Positions 33,692-42,605 of a DNA stretch of 62,103 bases are shown here, piece after piece; within the stretch, counting starts at the first letter, position 1; each line of letters opens with the position of its first letter. The notes under the pieces are model-generated. The model was not told where the DNA came from and ran no database searches. It was given only the letters and a program-made list of their open reading frames with translations. A program made the position numbers and the translations under genes. This DNA comes from an uncultured Clostridia bacterium (GTDB lineage: Bacteria > Bacillota > Clostridia > Christensenellales > Aristaeellaceae): contig CAKTWP010000013.1 of NCBI GenBank assembly GCA_934630705.1, positions 1-62,103 on the forward strand. Direction: 5' to 3'.

Positions 33692-34590
33692 TGCCGCACA
33701 ACCTCCTCCATGGTTTTCAGGTCCTCGATGGTATGGCGGTCCATCTTATCAAAGCAATCCGCATTTTTCACCCGGCAGCGCAGCTCCATGGGTACGCCCA
33801 CCAGATTCATATGATACTTTGCGCCGATGGGATGCTGGCAGCCCTCCGCCATGGACATCACCGACAGCATGGCCGACAGCTGGCGCGCCTTTTCCGGCTG
33901 CTGCCGATAGTTTTCATACATCCAGACCAGCAGATCGGGATGAAAATTGGCCATGATGCCGCTGAAGCCGTCCGCGCCTGATTGAAGGGTTTCCAGGGCG
34001 GTGGCGCAATTGGCGTTGAACAGCTGAATGCGGCCATGAAGCAGCGCAATGCGCCTGGCAATCAGATCCGCATCGCAGCAGGTGTCTTTAATGAAGGTAA
34101 AACGCCCGGTTTCCGCCATGGCTTCCAGCACCTTCGGCGTGAGCAGCCGCTTGTAGGGATAAGGGCATTCATACATGCCGAAGGTCACGCCGGGGATGGC
34201 GTCCAGAATGCGATGCATATTTTGAATGAGCACCTCGTCGGGCTCATCCTTTCCGGCCAGCCGGTTGGAGATCATCACCACCGCGTCCACCCCGGTTTCG
34301 GAAACGCGCCGCAGCTCGCGGATCTGGTCCTCCATCCTGTCGGAAATGTGGCCCGACGCCACCACACACATCCGCTCCGCCGCAGCCTTTACCACCCGGG
34401 CTGCCAGCTTCACCCGTTCTTCCTCAGTCAGGCAAAACATTTCGCTGCTCTGACATACCGCAAACACGCCCTGGCAGCCACCCCGCGCATAGAATTCCAT
34501 CATCTGATCCACCGCTTCATAATCCACCTGATTATCGGCGGTGAAGGGGGTGATCATCACCGGGTAAATGCCGCTTGCGATTTTGCTCAT
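33676..34590 (-). CDS. DapA/NanA family class I aldolase or synthase
   Basis: This 304-residue TIM-barrel protein has the Schiff-base lysine in FTFIKDTCCD and the conserved tyrosine in FGMYECPYPY. The pyruvate-binding GTTGE of DHDPS is replaced by CQSSEM, so it is probably not dihydrodipicolinate synthase but another lyase of the family (sialic-acid or keto-sugar-acid type). It starts 76 bases downstream of an AraC regulator on the same strand and overlaps the HAD phosphatase gene. Regulation by that AraC protein is plausible. Confidence 0.8.
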   Translation of the reverse strand: MSKIASGIYPVMITPFTADNQVDYEAVDQMMEFYARGGCQGVFAVCQSSEMFCLTEEERVKLAARVVKAAAERMCVVASGHISDRMEDQIRELRRVSETGVDAVVMISNRLAGKDEPDEVLIQNMHRILDAIPGVTFGMYECPYPYKRLLTPKVLEAMAETGRFTFIKDTCCDADLIARRIALLHGRIQLFNANCATALETLQSGADGFSGIMANFHPDLLVWMYENYRQQPEKARQLSAMLSVMSMAEGCQHPIGAKYHMNLVGVPMELRCRVKNADCFDKMDRHTIEDLKTMEEVVRQWLKA

Positions 34591-34666
34591 GGATATCGCT
34601 CTCCCTTGTGCTTTCTTTATTTTCGTGCAGGCCCTCGCCGGGGCGGCTGCAGATTTTACGCCTGAA

Positions 34667-35569
34667 TCAATAGGAATAATGCGACCGGCGGAACAGCGCC
34701 GGGGGCATGCCCTCCTGGCTCTTGAAAAATTTGCTGAAGCTGTATACGTTGCCGTAGCCCAGCTCCGTGGCGATGTCCTGAATGCTTTTATCGGAATACA
34801 GCAGCAGCTCCTGAGCCTTTTTATGCTTGGTCTGCTTAATCAGGCCGGTGCAGGAGGTGGCAAATTCCTTGAGGATTATGCGGTTGATCTGACGCTTGCT
34901 CAGATGCATATACTCCGCCACGTCCATGGTGGTGATATCCTTAGTGATGTTGGCGCTGATGAAGCCGTTGATTTCGTCCACCCGCTTGTCAATCCGGGAA
35001 ATGACCGGGGCGGCGTTGACCACGCTGGTGATCTGGCGCTCGTATTCCAGCGTGATTTCAAACAGCAGCATGCAGATCATATCCCGATAGCCCAGACGCT
35101 GCTCGCTCAGCTCCTGACTGATTTTCCCATACAGGCTGAAAATATGTGTCGCTTCAGGGATCACCGCCACATCCAGCAGCTGCTGCCCCTCAGGCCGGTT
35201 ATACAGCGCAGGGCCGTCTGTCAGCCGGTACGCCATGGAGATTTTCAGCGCGTCATCGCTGTCAAAGGCCAGCTCATGCTCCACGTTCTCCCGAATAAAA
35301 ATGGTGTCTCCCGCATGAATGACAAATTCCCGTCCGTCCCGAAGCCGATAAACCACCGTTCCCCGGGTACACAGATGGGTTTCGCAGAAGGAATGGCTGT
35401 GGAGCTTGGGATGGCGGGCATTGCTGCCGGTATTGTTTCGCACATCGCCTGCTTCAAAGGACGCCCAAAGAATGTCCAGATCCAAATTATTCACCCGAAA
35501 GGAGAGGTGCTCGTTGGTCATGAACTGATTCAGAATTTGCGTATTTTCCAAAACGCTGGGATTGCCCAT
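34667..35569 (-). CDS. AraC family transcriptional regulator
   Basis: The 300-residue protein has an N-terminal cupin-like sensor domain (LHSHSFCETHLC, VIHAGDTIFIRENVEHEL) and two C-terminal helix-turn-helix motifs (MDVAEYMHLSKRQINRII and SIQDIATELGYGNVYSFSKF). The ligand is likely a sugar. ATG 35569 is preceded by AAGGAGG at 8 bases and is chosen over upstream ATGs. It is the first gene of a probable AraC-DapA-HAD unit. Confidence 0.9.
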   Translation of the reverse strand: MGNPSVLENTQILNQFMTNEHLSFRVNNLDLDILWASFEAGDVRNNTGSNARHPKLHSHSFCETHLCTRGTVVYRLRDGREFVIHAGDTIFIRENVEHELAFDSDDALKISMAYRLTDGPALYNRPEGQQLLDVAVIPEATHIFSLYGKISQELSEQRLGYRDMICMLLFEITLEYERQITSVVNAAPVISRIDKRVDEINGFISANITKDITTMDVAEYMHLSKRQINRIILKEFATSCTGLIKQTKHKKAQELLLYSDKSIQDIATELGYGNVYSFSKFFKSQEGMPPALFRRSHYSY

Positions 35570-35763
35570 GCACATTTCCTCCTTTTTCCCTCCGGCAGCG
35601 CTTTGCATCGGTTGTTTTTTTCTTCTTTACTATACATCGCCGCCGCCTGAACCGCAATCAGGTATTGAAACATTTATTTATCCAAACGGGACTTTTAACG
35701 TTTCCTTTTTCTAAACGGACATCCAATCAGCGGGAAGCTCCCTTCAAAAAACGCTTGTATTAC

Positions 35764-35824
35764 AATACGCCCCAGATGGATGCGGGAGACGATCAACCGT
35801 TTCTCATCCATCTGGGGCGCATTG
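35764..35824. repeat. Palindrome B3, left part of a composite B-A element
   Basis: A perfect 15-base arm, CGCCCCAGATGGATG (35768-35782), pairs with 35805-35819, with an inner GAGACG/CGTTTCTC pairing. A 47-base spacer with CTTATGGCTTTCTTGG leads into A6. It is the best-preserved B copy. The gap 35570-35763 holds no recognised gene. Confidence 0.85.
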
Positions 35825-35871
35825 ACCGATATAAAGAGGCGTTGAATAACCCTTATGGCTTTCTTGGGAGA

Positions 35872-35915
35872 GCGCGAGAGGGGGTTCTTTGGCCGCAAAG
35901 AACCTCCTCTCGCAT
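35872..35915. repeat. Palindrome A6, right part of a composite B-A element
   Basis: An 18-base arm (35874-35891) pairs with 35896-35913 with a single G-T pair; the loop is GCCG. It lies 16 bases after the pyrG stop (minus strand) and could end that transcript, though no T-run follows. Confidence 0.85.
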
Positions 35916-35930
35916 GATTCTGTTGATTTC

Positions 35931-37538
35931 TTACGCCAGCTCGTGCTTTTCCAGGGCGGCGGCGATGAAGCCCTTGAACAGGGGATGGGCCTTGTTGGGC
36001 CGGGACTTGAATTCAGGATGGAACTGCACGCCCACATAGAAGGGCCGCTGGGTCAGCTCCACCGTCTCCACCAGCCGCCCATCCGGGCTCAGGCCGGACA
36101 GGGTCAGGCCGTTGGCGGTGAGCGCATCCCGGTAGGCGTTATTGAACTCATAACGATGGCGATGCCGCTCGGAAATTTCCGCCACGCCATAGCAACGGGC
36201 CATGGTGGTGCCCGCTTTTATCACGCAGGGGCATGCGCCCAGCCGCAGGGTGCCGCCCTTGTCGATATCGTCGCTCTGACCGGGCATAAAATCGATCACC
36301 TTGTGCTTGCACAACTCGTCAAATTCGCCGGAATGCGCATCCGTAATGCCCGCCACGTTTCGGGCATATTCGATCACGGCGATCTGCATGCCCAGACAAA
36401 TGCCAAAGAAAGGCACATGATGCTCCCGGGCATACTGCACCGCCAGAATCATGCCGTCAATGCCCCGGCCGCCAAAGCCTCCGGGCACGATGATGCCGTC
36501 CAGCGCAGAGAGCTGCGCGTCCAGATTCTCTGCCGTCAAATGCTCGGAATCAATCCAATCAATGGCCACATGGACATTCAGGGCATAGCCGGCGTGATGC
36601 AGGGCTTCTGCCACGGAAAGATACGCATCGTGGAGCTGCACATATTTGCCGATCAGCCCGATGCGCACCTCCTTTTCCCGGTGCTTGATCCGCTGCACCA
36701 TGGCTGTCCATTCGGCCAGATCCGGCGGCGCTGTCTGCAGCCCCAGTTCCCGGCAGACCACCTCGGAAAAATGAGATTTCTCCAGCATCAGCGGCGCTTC
36801 GTACAGGCAGGGAATGGTCATGTTTTCAATGACGCAATCCCGCTTCACATTGCAAAACAGCGCGATCTTTTTGAAAATGGATTCTTCCAGCGGCTCATCG
36901 CAGCGCAGCACGATGATATTGGGATGAATGCCCATGCCCTGCAGCTCCTTCACGGAATGCTGGGTGGGCTTGGATTTATGCTCGTCAGAGCCCCGCAGGA
37001 AGGGCACCAGCGTCACATGGATAAACAGGCTGTTTTCCCGGCCCACTTCCAGGGAAATCTGCCGAATGGCTTCCAGAAAGGGCTGGGATTCGATGTCGCC
37101 GATGGTGCCGCCGATCTCGGTAATTACCACGTCGGCGTCCGTCCGCTTGCCCACGCGATATACAAATTCCTTGATTTCATCGGTGATGTGGGGAATCACC
37201 TGCACCGTGAAGCCCAGATATTCGCCCCGGCGCTCCCGGTTGAGCACATTCCAGTATACCTTGCCGGTGGTGAGATTGGAGTATTGATTCAGATCCTCGT
37301 CAATAAAGCGCTCATAGTGGCCCAGATCCAGGTCGGTTTCCGCGCCGTCCTCGGTCACATACACCTCGCCATGTTGATAGGGGCTCATGGTGCCGGGGTC
37401 CACATTGATGTAGGGATCCAGCTTCTGCGCGGCCACTTTCAGCCCCCGGGCCTTGAGCAGCCGGCCCAGAGAAGCGGCGGTGATGCCCTTGCCCAGGCCG
37501 GAAACCACACCGCCGGTTACGAAGATATACTTGGTCAT
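35931..37538 (-). CDS. pyrG: CTP synthase
   Basis: The 535-residue enzyme starts MTKYIFVTGGVVSGLGKGIT with the ATP/UTP-binding amidoligase domain. It ends with a class I glutamine amidotransferase domain: nucleophile GICLGMQ and the His/Glu pair in QFHPEFKS. It makes CTP from UTP using glutamine nitrogen. It lies 48 bases downstream of the ANTAR gene behind glnA, so glutamine synthesis and one of its main users may be expressed together. Confidence 0.97.
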   Translation of the reverse strand: MTKYIFVTGGVVSGLGKGITAASLGRLLKARGLKVAAQKLDPYINVDPGTMSPYQHGEVYVTEDGAETDLDLGHYERFIDEDLNQYSNLTTGKVYWNVLNRERRGEYLGFTVQVIPHITDEIKEFVYRVGKRTDADVVITEIGGTIGDIESQPFLEAIRQISLEVGRENSLFIHVTLVPFLRGSDEHKSKPTQHSVKELQGMGIHPNIIVLRCDEPLEESIFKKIALFCNVKRDCVIENMTIPCLYEAPLMLEKSHFSEVVCRELGLQTAPPDLAEWTAMVQRIKHREKEVRIGLIGKYVQLHDAYLSVAEALHHAGYALNVHVAIDWIDSEHLTAENLDAQLSALDGIIVPGGFGGRGIDGMILAVQYAREHHVPFFGICLGMQIAVIEYARNVAGITDAHSGEFDELCKHKVIDFMPGQSDDIDKGGTLRLGACPCVIKAGTTMARCYGVAEISERHRHRYEFNNAYRDALTANGLTLSGLSPDGRLVETVELTQRPFYVGVQFHPEFKSRPNKAHPLFKGFIAAALEKHELA

Positions 37539-37586
37539 TGTTCTCCCTCCGATGCTGATGAATGCGGTTGTATCTTGAATGGTTTC

Positions 37587-38120
37587 TTAGGAATCCTGGT
37601 TTTTCCGGAGCATCTCTGCCGCAATTCGGGCCATGGGCCGGCGCAGCGCCATGCTTTGCTTTTGCAGATAGCGATGGGCTTCCGGCTCGGAAAGGCCCAG
37701 CTGCCGCTGCAGCTGCGCTTTGGCCTGACGGACGAACGCCTGATCTGCGGCATTGGCCTTGCCCGGCTGCCGCTGCTCCTCCCGCTGGATCAGCGCCTGA
37801 ACGGCGGAGGCCAGCTCGGACGCATTTATCGGCAAAGCCACGCGAAAAATATGCGGATTCCCGCAAAGCTCCCAATATTCCGGCTTGGCCAGGGCCAGCA
37901 TTTCTGCCTGTCCCTCCAGATCGTCATAGAGCTGGTCGGCCGTCCGGTCCGGCAGCTTCGCGCCGCATAGAACGGCGCCTCCGCCCATGAATTCCACCGC
38001 GCGGAGCACCTCCGCCCCCGTGCGGCATACGGCGCGCACGGGGAGGGAGAAGGCTGCCAGCGCATCGCTTACGCGGCGGCACATGGCTTCAGAAGCAAAG
38101 GCTACAATTAAATGATTCAT
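37587..38120 (-). CDS. ANTAR-domain RNA-binding regulator (NasT/GlnR-like antiterminator)
   Basis: The 177-residue protein has an N-terminal pseudo-receiver (residues 1-115) in which the phosphorylated Asp position reads AVLCGAKLPD, so phosphorylation is unlikely. A C-terminal ANTAR domain follows (about 120-175) with QRQLGLSEPEAHRYLQKQSM and RRPMARIAAEML. ANTAR proteins bind paired hairpins in leader RNAs and prevent termination; one such gene beside a clostridial glnA is known to control it. It starts 12 bases after glnA on the same strand. The glnA leader carries a terminator-like hairpin, a possible target. Confidence 0.88.
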   Translation of the reverse strand: MNHLIVAFASEAMCRRVSDALAAFSLPVRAVCRTGAEVLRAVEFMGGGAVLCGAKLPDRTADQLYDDLEGQAEMLALAKPEYWELCGNPHIFRVALPINASELASAVQALIQREEQRQPGKANAADQAFVRQAKAQLQRQLGLSEPEAHRYLQKQSMALRRPMARIAAEMLRKNQDS

Positions 38121-38132
38121 GGGTTTGCCCCA

Positions 38133-39464
38133 TCAATAGGTGATGAGGTATTTTTCCAGTTCCCAGCTGCTCACATGGGTGCGGTATTCATCCCATTCCT
38201 TTTCCTTGCCCGCCTTATACTGGCTCACAATATGGTCGCCCAGCGTGTCGCAGACCAGCTTATCCTCCTGCATGGCAGCCACGGCCTCATGCAGATTGGC
38301 GGGCAGGCTGCGGATGCCCCGCGCCTCCCGTTCCCCGGCGGACATGGCGAAGATGTTGTCCGTGATTTCGGCGGGGGGCGTCATCTTCTTTTCGATGCCG
38401 TCCAGGCCGGCAGCCAGGCAGACCGTCAGGGCCAGATAGGGGTTGCAGGCGGGATCGGGGCAGCGCAGCTCCACGCGGGTGGCCTGGCCCCGGGCCGCGG
38501 GAATGCGGATCAGCGCGGAACGGTTGGAGGCAGACCAGGCAGTGTAGCAGGGCGCTTCGTAACCAGGCACCAGCCGCTTGTAGGAGTTCACCAGGGGATT
38601 GAGGATGGCCGCCATGCCCCGGATGTGATGGAGCAGCCCGGCAATGAAATGATACGCATCCTCGGACAGCTTCTTGCTGCCGTTTTCATCAAAGAAGATG
38701 TTCTTGCCATCCTTGAACAGCGACATATTGGTGTGCATGCCGCTGCCGTTGATGCCGAAAATGGGCTTGGGCATGAAGGTGGCATGCAGGCCGTTTTTCT
38801 GCGCCAGGGTTTTCACCGCCAGCTTAAAGGTCATGATATTATCGGCGGCGGTCAGGGCTTCGGCATATTTGAAATCGATTTCATGCTGGCCCGCGGCCAC
38901 TTCGTGATGGGACGCTTCGATTTCAAAGCCCATCTTTTCCAGCGCCATGCAGATTTCCCGGCGGGTGCTTTCCCCATGATCCAGGGGGACCAGATCGAAG
39001 TAGCCCGCTTCATCGTTGGTCTTGGCGGTGGGCTTGCCGGCGTCATCGGTCTGGAACAGGAAAAATTCGCATTCAGGGCCCACATTGAAGGAATAGCCCA
39101 TATCGGCCGCCCGCTTGAGCACGCGCTTGAGCGCGCCGCGGGGATCGCCCACAAAGGGAGTGCCATCGGGGTTATAGACATCGCAGATCAGCCGCGCCAC
39201 CTTGCCCTGCTGGGGCCGCCAGGGGAGGATGGTGAAGGTGTCCAGATCCGGGCGCAGATACTGATCCGATTCCTGGATCCGCACGAAGCCCTCGATGGAG
39301 CTGCCGTCGATCATGATCTCGTTGTTCACGGCCTTTTCGATCTGGGACGCGGTGATGGCCACATTTTTGAGCTGGCCAAAGATGTCGGTAAACTGCATGC
39401 GGATAAACTCCACATCATTCTCACGCACCAGGCGGATGATATCTTCCTTCTTGAACTTACTCAT
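38133..39464 (-). CDS. glnA: Glutamine synthetase type I
   Basis: The 443-residue enzyme has the class I signatures VEFIRMQFTDIFGQLKN, DGSSIEGF, the ammonia/glutamate site GPECEFFLF, the ATP site region KPIFGINGSGMHTN and the C-terminal NRSALIRIP. It condenses glutamate and ammonia with ATP. Its length matches the short GSI-alpha type of Firmicutes, which is not adenylylated. ATG 39464 follows AAGGGGG; the frame is open a little further upstream. It has its own promoter and hairpin leader. Confidence 0.97.
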   Translation of the reverse strand: MSKFKKEDIIRLVRENDVEFIRMQFTDIFGQLKNVAITASQIEKAVNNEIMIDGSSIEGFVRIQESDQYLRPDLDTFTILPWRPQQGKVARLICDVYNPDGTPFVGDPRGALKRVLKRAADMGYSFNVGPECEFFLFQTDDAGKPTAKTNDEAGYFDLVPLDHGESTRREICMALEKMGFEIEASHHEVAAGQHEIDFKYAEALTAADNIMTFKLAVKTLAQKNGLHATFMPKPIFGINGSGMHTNMSLFKDGKNIFFDENGSKKLSEDAYHFIAGLLHHIRGMAAILNPLVNSYKRLVPGYEAPCYTAWSASNRSALIRIPAARGQATRVELRCPDPACNPYLALTVCLAAGLDGIEKKMTPPAEITDNIFAMSAGEREARGIRSLPANLHEAVAAMQEDKLVCDTLGDHIVSQYKAGKEKEWDEYRTHVSSWELEKYLITY

Positions 39465-39480
39465 GCAGAAAACCCCCTTC

Positions 39481-39526
39481 AAAAATAAAGAGAGCAAGCC
39501 GTGCCTTTACACAGCACCCTTGCTCT
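39481..39526 (-). promoter_or_regulatory. Attenuator-like hairpin in the glnA leader
   Basis: On the minus strand AGAGCAAG (39526-39519) pairs perfectly with CTTGCTCT (39498-39491), enclosing a smaller GTGC/GCAC stem, and is followed by CTTTATTTTT (39490-39481). This is a complete intrinsic terminator between the promoter and the glnA start codon. An ANTAR antiterminator is encoded in the same operon. A separate upstream P1 hairpin was not convincingly found. Confidence 0.75.
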
Positions 39527-39537
39527 GCAACAGCGGT

Positions 39538-39566
39538 ATAATAGCAAAAATGCATCCTGTTGTCAA
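39538..39566 (-). promoter_or_regulatory. Sigma-A promoter of glnA
   Basis: On the minus strand TTGACA (39566-39561) and TATTAT (39543-39538) are separated by 17 bases. It starts only 10 bases past the stop codon of the phoR-like gene. Confidence 0.85.
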
Positions 39567-39575
39567 CAAAAAATG

Positions 39576-41282
39576 TCAATTTTCCGCTGTTTCTTTTTTG
39601 TTTTTCGCCGGGGGAAAACGCAGGCTAAACCGGGTGACAAAGGGCGCGTCCTGGGGCTCCTGGCTGCGCAGGGTCAGCTCCGCGCCATGCACTCTGGCTA
39701 CATGCTTGACAATGGCCAGCCCCAGGCCTGTGCCGCCGGTTTGCCGGGAATGGCTTTTATCCACCCGATAAAACCGCTCGAACACATGCGCCTGATGGGC
39801 CTTGGGGATGCCGATGCCGTTATCGGATACGGAGCAGACAACGCCTCCCGGGGTGGCCGCGCCGTCCACTGCGATCTGCCCGCCCGGCAGCGTGTATTTA
39901 ACGGCATTATCGATCAAATTGGAAAACATCTCCCGCAGCAGCCCGGGATAGCCGGAAACGGGCAGCGGCCCCGCGGCGTTCAGCGTCAGGGCGATCTGCT
40001 TTTCCGCAGCCCGGGGAGCGAAATCCGCCGCCAGCTCCTGCAGCAGCGGGGCGAGATCCACCGTTTCCTTTTCGCCCAGCCCCTGCCGTTCATCCAGCCG
40101 GGACAGCTCCAGAATATCGTTCACCAGGGCAATCATCCGCTGGGATTCCTGATAGATTTTCCCGGCAAAGGCGGGAACGTCCGCCGGCTGGGCGATGCCG
40201 TCCCGGATGATTTCCGCAAAGCCGGAAATGGCCGTAAGGGGCGTTTTCAGCTCATGGGACACATTGGCTGTAAATTCCCGGCGGCTTTCCTCCGCGGCGC
40301 AGCTGGCGGTTACATCCAGCAGCAGCAGCACCACGCCGTTTTGCCGTCCGTCCCGCAGCACGGGGCTGGCAAACAGGCGATAGGCCCGGTCCTTGCGCTG
40401 CAGCAGCGCGCTGCCGTATTGCCCCTGCTGGGCGGCGTCTACGGCGGATTGCACGTTCCCATCCCGGCACAGGGCCAGCAGGCTGTTCCCCGTCCGTTCG
40501 GCGGCGTTTACGCCAAAGATTTCTCCGGCACTGCGGTTCATGGACATCACCATGCCCTGCCCATCCACCATCACCATGCCTTCCTGCATGTTTTCCAGCA
40601 CGGCGGCCAGCTCGCCACGGGCCTTTTCCAGAGACTGCAATTGCTGCCGAATCTGGGCGTGCTGGCGTTCCATACGGGTGAGCAGCGGCGCCAGTTCATC
40701 ATAAGCGTCGTTTTCCAGGGGCGCATCCAGGTTCAGGGCGTTCATGGGCGCCACGATCCGCCTGGCCGCAATCCGGGCAATGACCAGCGAAAGAACAAGC
40801 ACACCCGCAATCATCAGCCCCAGCAGCGGCGCGGCTTTCAGAAACATTCCTGCCACGGAGCTGCGGCTGGCCGCCAGCCGCACTACGGCGCCGGAGGAAG
40901 TGCGCAGAGCGTAGTAGATGGTGGTTTCGGAAAGGGTATCCGAATAGCGGCGGCTAATGCCGCTGCCGGTTGCCAGCGCCTGCTGAAATTCCGGGCGCTG
41001 GGCGTGGTTTTCCAGCGCCTCCGCCCCGGTGGCGCTGTCATAGCGCACCTGACCGTCCGGCGCAATGAGCGTAACGCGGTCGGGCAGCGCCACGGCGGAA
41101 AGGGCCGCCGGATCATCTGCCTGCGCCTCCAGAAGCCGGGAAAGCAGCGCGGCCTCGGTGCGCAGCTCCTGCAGGGCCTGATCCTCATACACCCGGTACA
41201 GCGTGGGCACCAGCAGCAGCGTACAGAGCAGCACGCTCAGAAACGCCGTCAGGGCCACGGCGCGAAAAATCCGTTTTGCCAT
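39576..41282 (-). CDS. phoR: Sensor histidine kinase, PhoR type
   Basis: The 568-residue kinase has two membrane helices (about residues 8-28 and 152-172) around an extracytoplasmic sensor. A HAMP-like linker and PAS domain follow (LENMQEGMVMVDGQGMVMSM). The catalytic core has the H-box FTANVSHELKTPLTAI, N-box REMFSNLIDNAVKYT, G1 DNGIGIP and G2 GGTGLGLAI. Autophosphorylation at the H-box His should feed the PhoP-like regulator encoded 2 bases upstream. It is the last gene of the pst operon, which argues for phosphate sensing. Confidence 0.9.
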   Translation of the reverse strand: MAKRIFRAVALTAFLSVLLCTLLLVPTLYRVYEDQALQELRTEAALLSRLLEAQADDPAALSAVALPDRVTLIAPDGQVRYDSATGAEALENHAQRPEFQQALATGSGISRRYSDTLSETTIYYALRTSSGAVVRLAASRSSVAGMFLKAAPLLGLMIAGVLVLSLVIARIAARRIVAPMNALNLDAPLENDAYDELAPLLTRMERQHAQIRQQLQSLEKARGELAAVLENMQEGMVMVDGQGMVMSMNRSAGEIFGVNAAERTGNSLLALCRDGNVQSAVDAAQQGQYGSALLQRKDRAYRLFASPVLRDGRQNGVVLLLLDVTASCAAEESRREFTANVSHELKTPLTAISGFAEIIRDGIAQPADVPAFAGKIYQESQRMIALVNDILELSRLDERQGLGEKETVDLAPLLQELAADFAPRAAEKQIALTLNAAGPLPVSGYPGLLREMFSNLIDNAVKYTLPGGQIAVDGAATPGGVVCSVSDNGIGIPKAHQAHVFERFYRVDKSHSRQTGGTGLGLAIVKHVARVHGAELTLRSQEPQDAPFVTRFSLRFPPAKNKKETAEN

Positions 41283-41284
41283 GG

Positions 41285-41950
41285 TTATTGTCCTCCGAAC
41301 CGATAGCCGAGGCCCCGCACCGTCTCGATCATGCCGCCGCAGGGGCCCAGCTTGGCCCGCAGGGTCTGCACATGCACATCCACGGTGCGGCTGCCGCCGT
41401 CATAGCCGTAATCCCAGATCTTTTCCAGCAGCTGCTCCCGGGAAAAGGCGATGCCCCGGTTTTCCATCAGCAGCCGCAGCAGCTCATATTCCTTGAAAGC
41501 CAGGGCCACGCTTTGGCCGTTCACGGTCACGGCATGGGCACGCTTGTCCAGCGTCAGGCCGCCGGCAATGATGATTCCGTCATCCGGGGCCTTCACCCGG
41601 CGCAGCCGGGCCCGCACCCGGGCCATCAGCTCGGCCATGCCAAAGGGCTTGGCAATGTAATCATCCGCGCCCAGATCCAGCCCCTGCACCTTGTCGTATT
41701 CCGTGCCCTTGGCCGTCACCAGAATCACGGGGATGTCCTGGGTAGCCCGATCCGGCCGCAGCTTTTGCAGGATTTCCAGCCCGCTTTCCCCGGGCAGCAT
41801 AATGTCCAGCAGAATCAGATCAGGACGCTGATCCATGGCCCGCCAGAAAGCGGTGCAGTCCGAGAAGTCCCGGGCGGGCAGGCTCATCTGGTTCAGGGTG
41901 TAGACCACCAGCTCGCGGATGTTTTCCTCGTCCTCCACATAATAAATCAC
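41285..41950 (-). CDS. phoP: Response regulator, PhoP/PhoB type
   Basis: The 221-residue OmpR-family regulator has a receiver with acidic residues near the start (YYVEDEENIREL), the phosphorylated Asp in LILLDIMLPG and the lysine in VTAKG. A winged-helix DNA-binding domain follows, ending SRTVDVHVQTLRAKLG. It overlaps phoU by 4 bases and is followed by the kinase gene. The likely targets are the hexamer repeats before pstS. Confidence 0.92.
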   Translation of the reverse strand: MIYYVEDEENIRELVVYTLNQMSLPARDFSDCTAFWRAMDQRPDLILLDIMLPGESGLEILQKLRPDRATQDIPVILVTAKGTEYDKVQGLDLGADDYIAKPFGMAELMARVRARLRRVKAPDDGIIIAGGLTLDKRAHAVTVNGQSVALAFKEYELLRLLMENRGIAFSREQLLEKIWDYGYDGGSRTVDVHVQTLRAKLGPCGGMIETVRGLGYRFGGQ

Positions 41951-42603
41951 GCCAGAAGCACTCCTTTATGCTGACCGGTGATGGAATATTCCACCCATTC
42001 GGCGATGTTTTGCGCGTGATCGCCAATGCGCTCAAAATACTTGGCGATCATCAGCAGATCCAGCGCCTGAGAGCCGGCGGAAGCATCCTGGCGAATTTTC
42101 TCGATCAGCTCATCCTTGACCACCACGAACAGCCCGTCGATGATGTCGTCCATGGCCATCACATCCCGGGCCAGCGCCAGATCCTTTTTCACGTAAGCGT
42201 CGATGCTGCCACTGACCATGCGGATGGCGGTCTGCGCCATTTGGGGCAGATGAATCAGCTCCTTGCAATACGGCCCCTTCGACAGATAAATCACCAGCTC
42301 GGAAATATCCGCCGCCTGATCGCCGATGCGCTCCATATCGGTGATCATTTTCAGCGCCGCGGAAATGGCGCGCAGATCCCGGGCCACAGGCTGCTGCTGC
42401 AAAAGCAGCTTGATGCACAGGCTCTCGATGTCCTTTTCCTTTTGATCCACCTCATGGTCAAAGGCGATGGCCGCCCGGGCCGCTTCCACGTTTTGATGCA
42501 CCATGGCGTCCGTGGCGCTTTGAATGGCCCGCTCGATCAGGGCGCCCATTTCCAGCAATTCCTGATTAAGCAGCCGCAGCTGTTCTTCAAACCGGCTCCG
42601 CAT
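41947..42603 (-). CDS. phoU: Phosphate signalling regulator PhoU
   Basis: The 218-residue all-helical protein has two PhoU repeats, each with the metal-binding E(D)xxxD pattern, seen as ITDMERIGDQAADI and AKYFERIGDHAQNI. PhoU links the Pst transporter to the PhoR kinase and damps Pho signalling when phosphate is ample. It lies between pstB and phoP in one operon; its stop overlaps the phoP start. Confidence 0.95.
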   Translation of the reverse strand: MRSRFEEQLRLLNQELLEMGALIERAIQSATDAMVHQNVEAARAAIAFDHEVDQKEKDIESLCIKLLLQQQPVARDLRAISAALKMITDMERIGDQAADISELVIYLSKGPYCKELIHLPQMAQTAIRMVSGSIDAYVKKDLALARDVMAMDDIIDGLFVVVKDELIEKIRQDASAGSQALDLLMIAKYFERIGDHAQNIAEWVEYSITGQHKGVLLA

Positions 42604-42605
42604 GA

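Noticed and set aside
39491..39526. The paired-hexaloop ANTAR target in the glnA leader
   Set aside because: Only one strong hairpin is present, and its loop lacks the A1/G4 hexaloop pattern; kept as an attenuator-like hairpin only.
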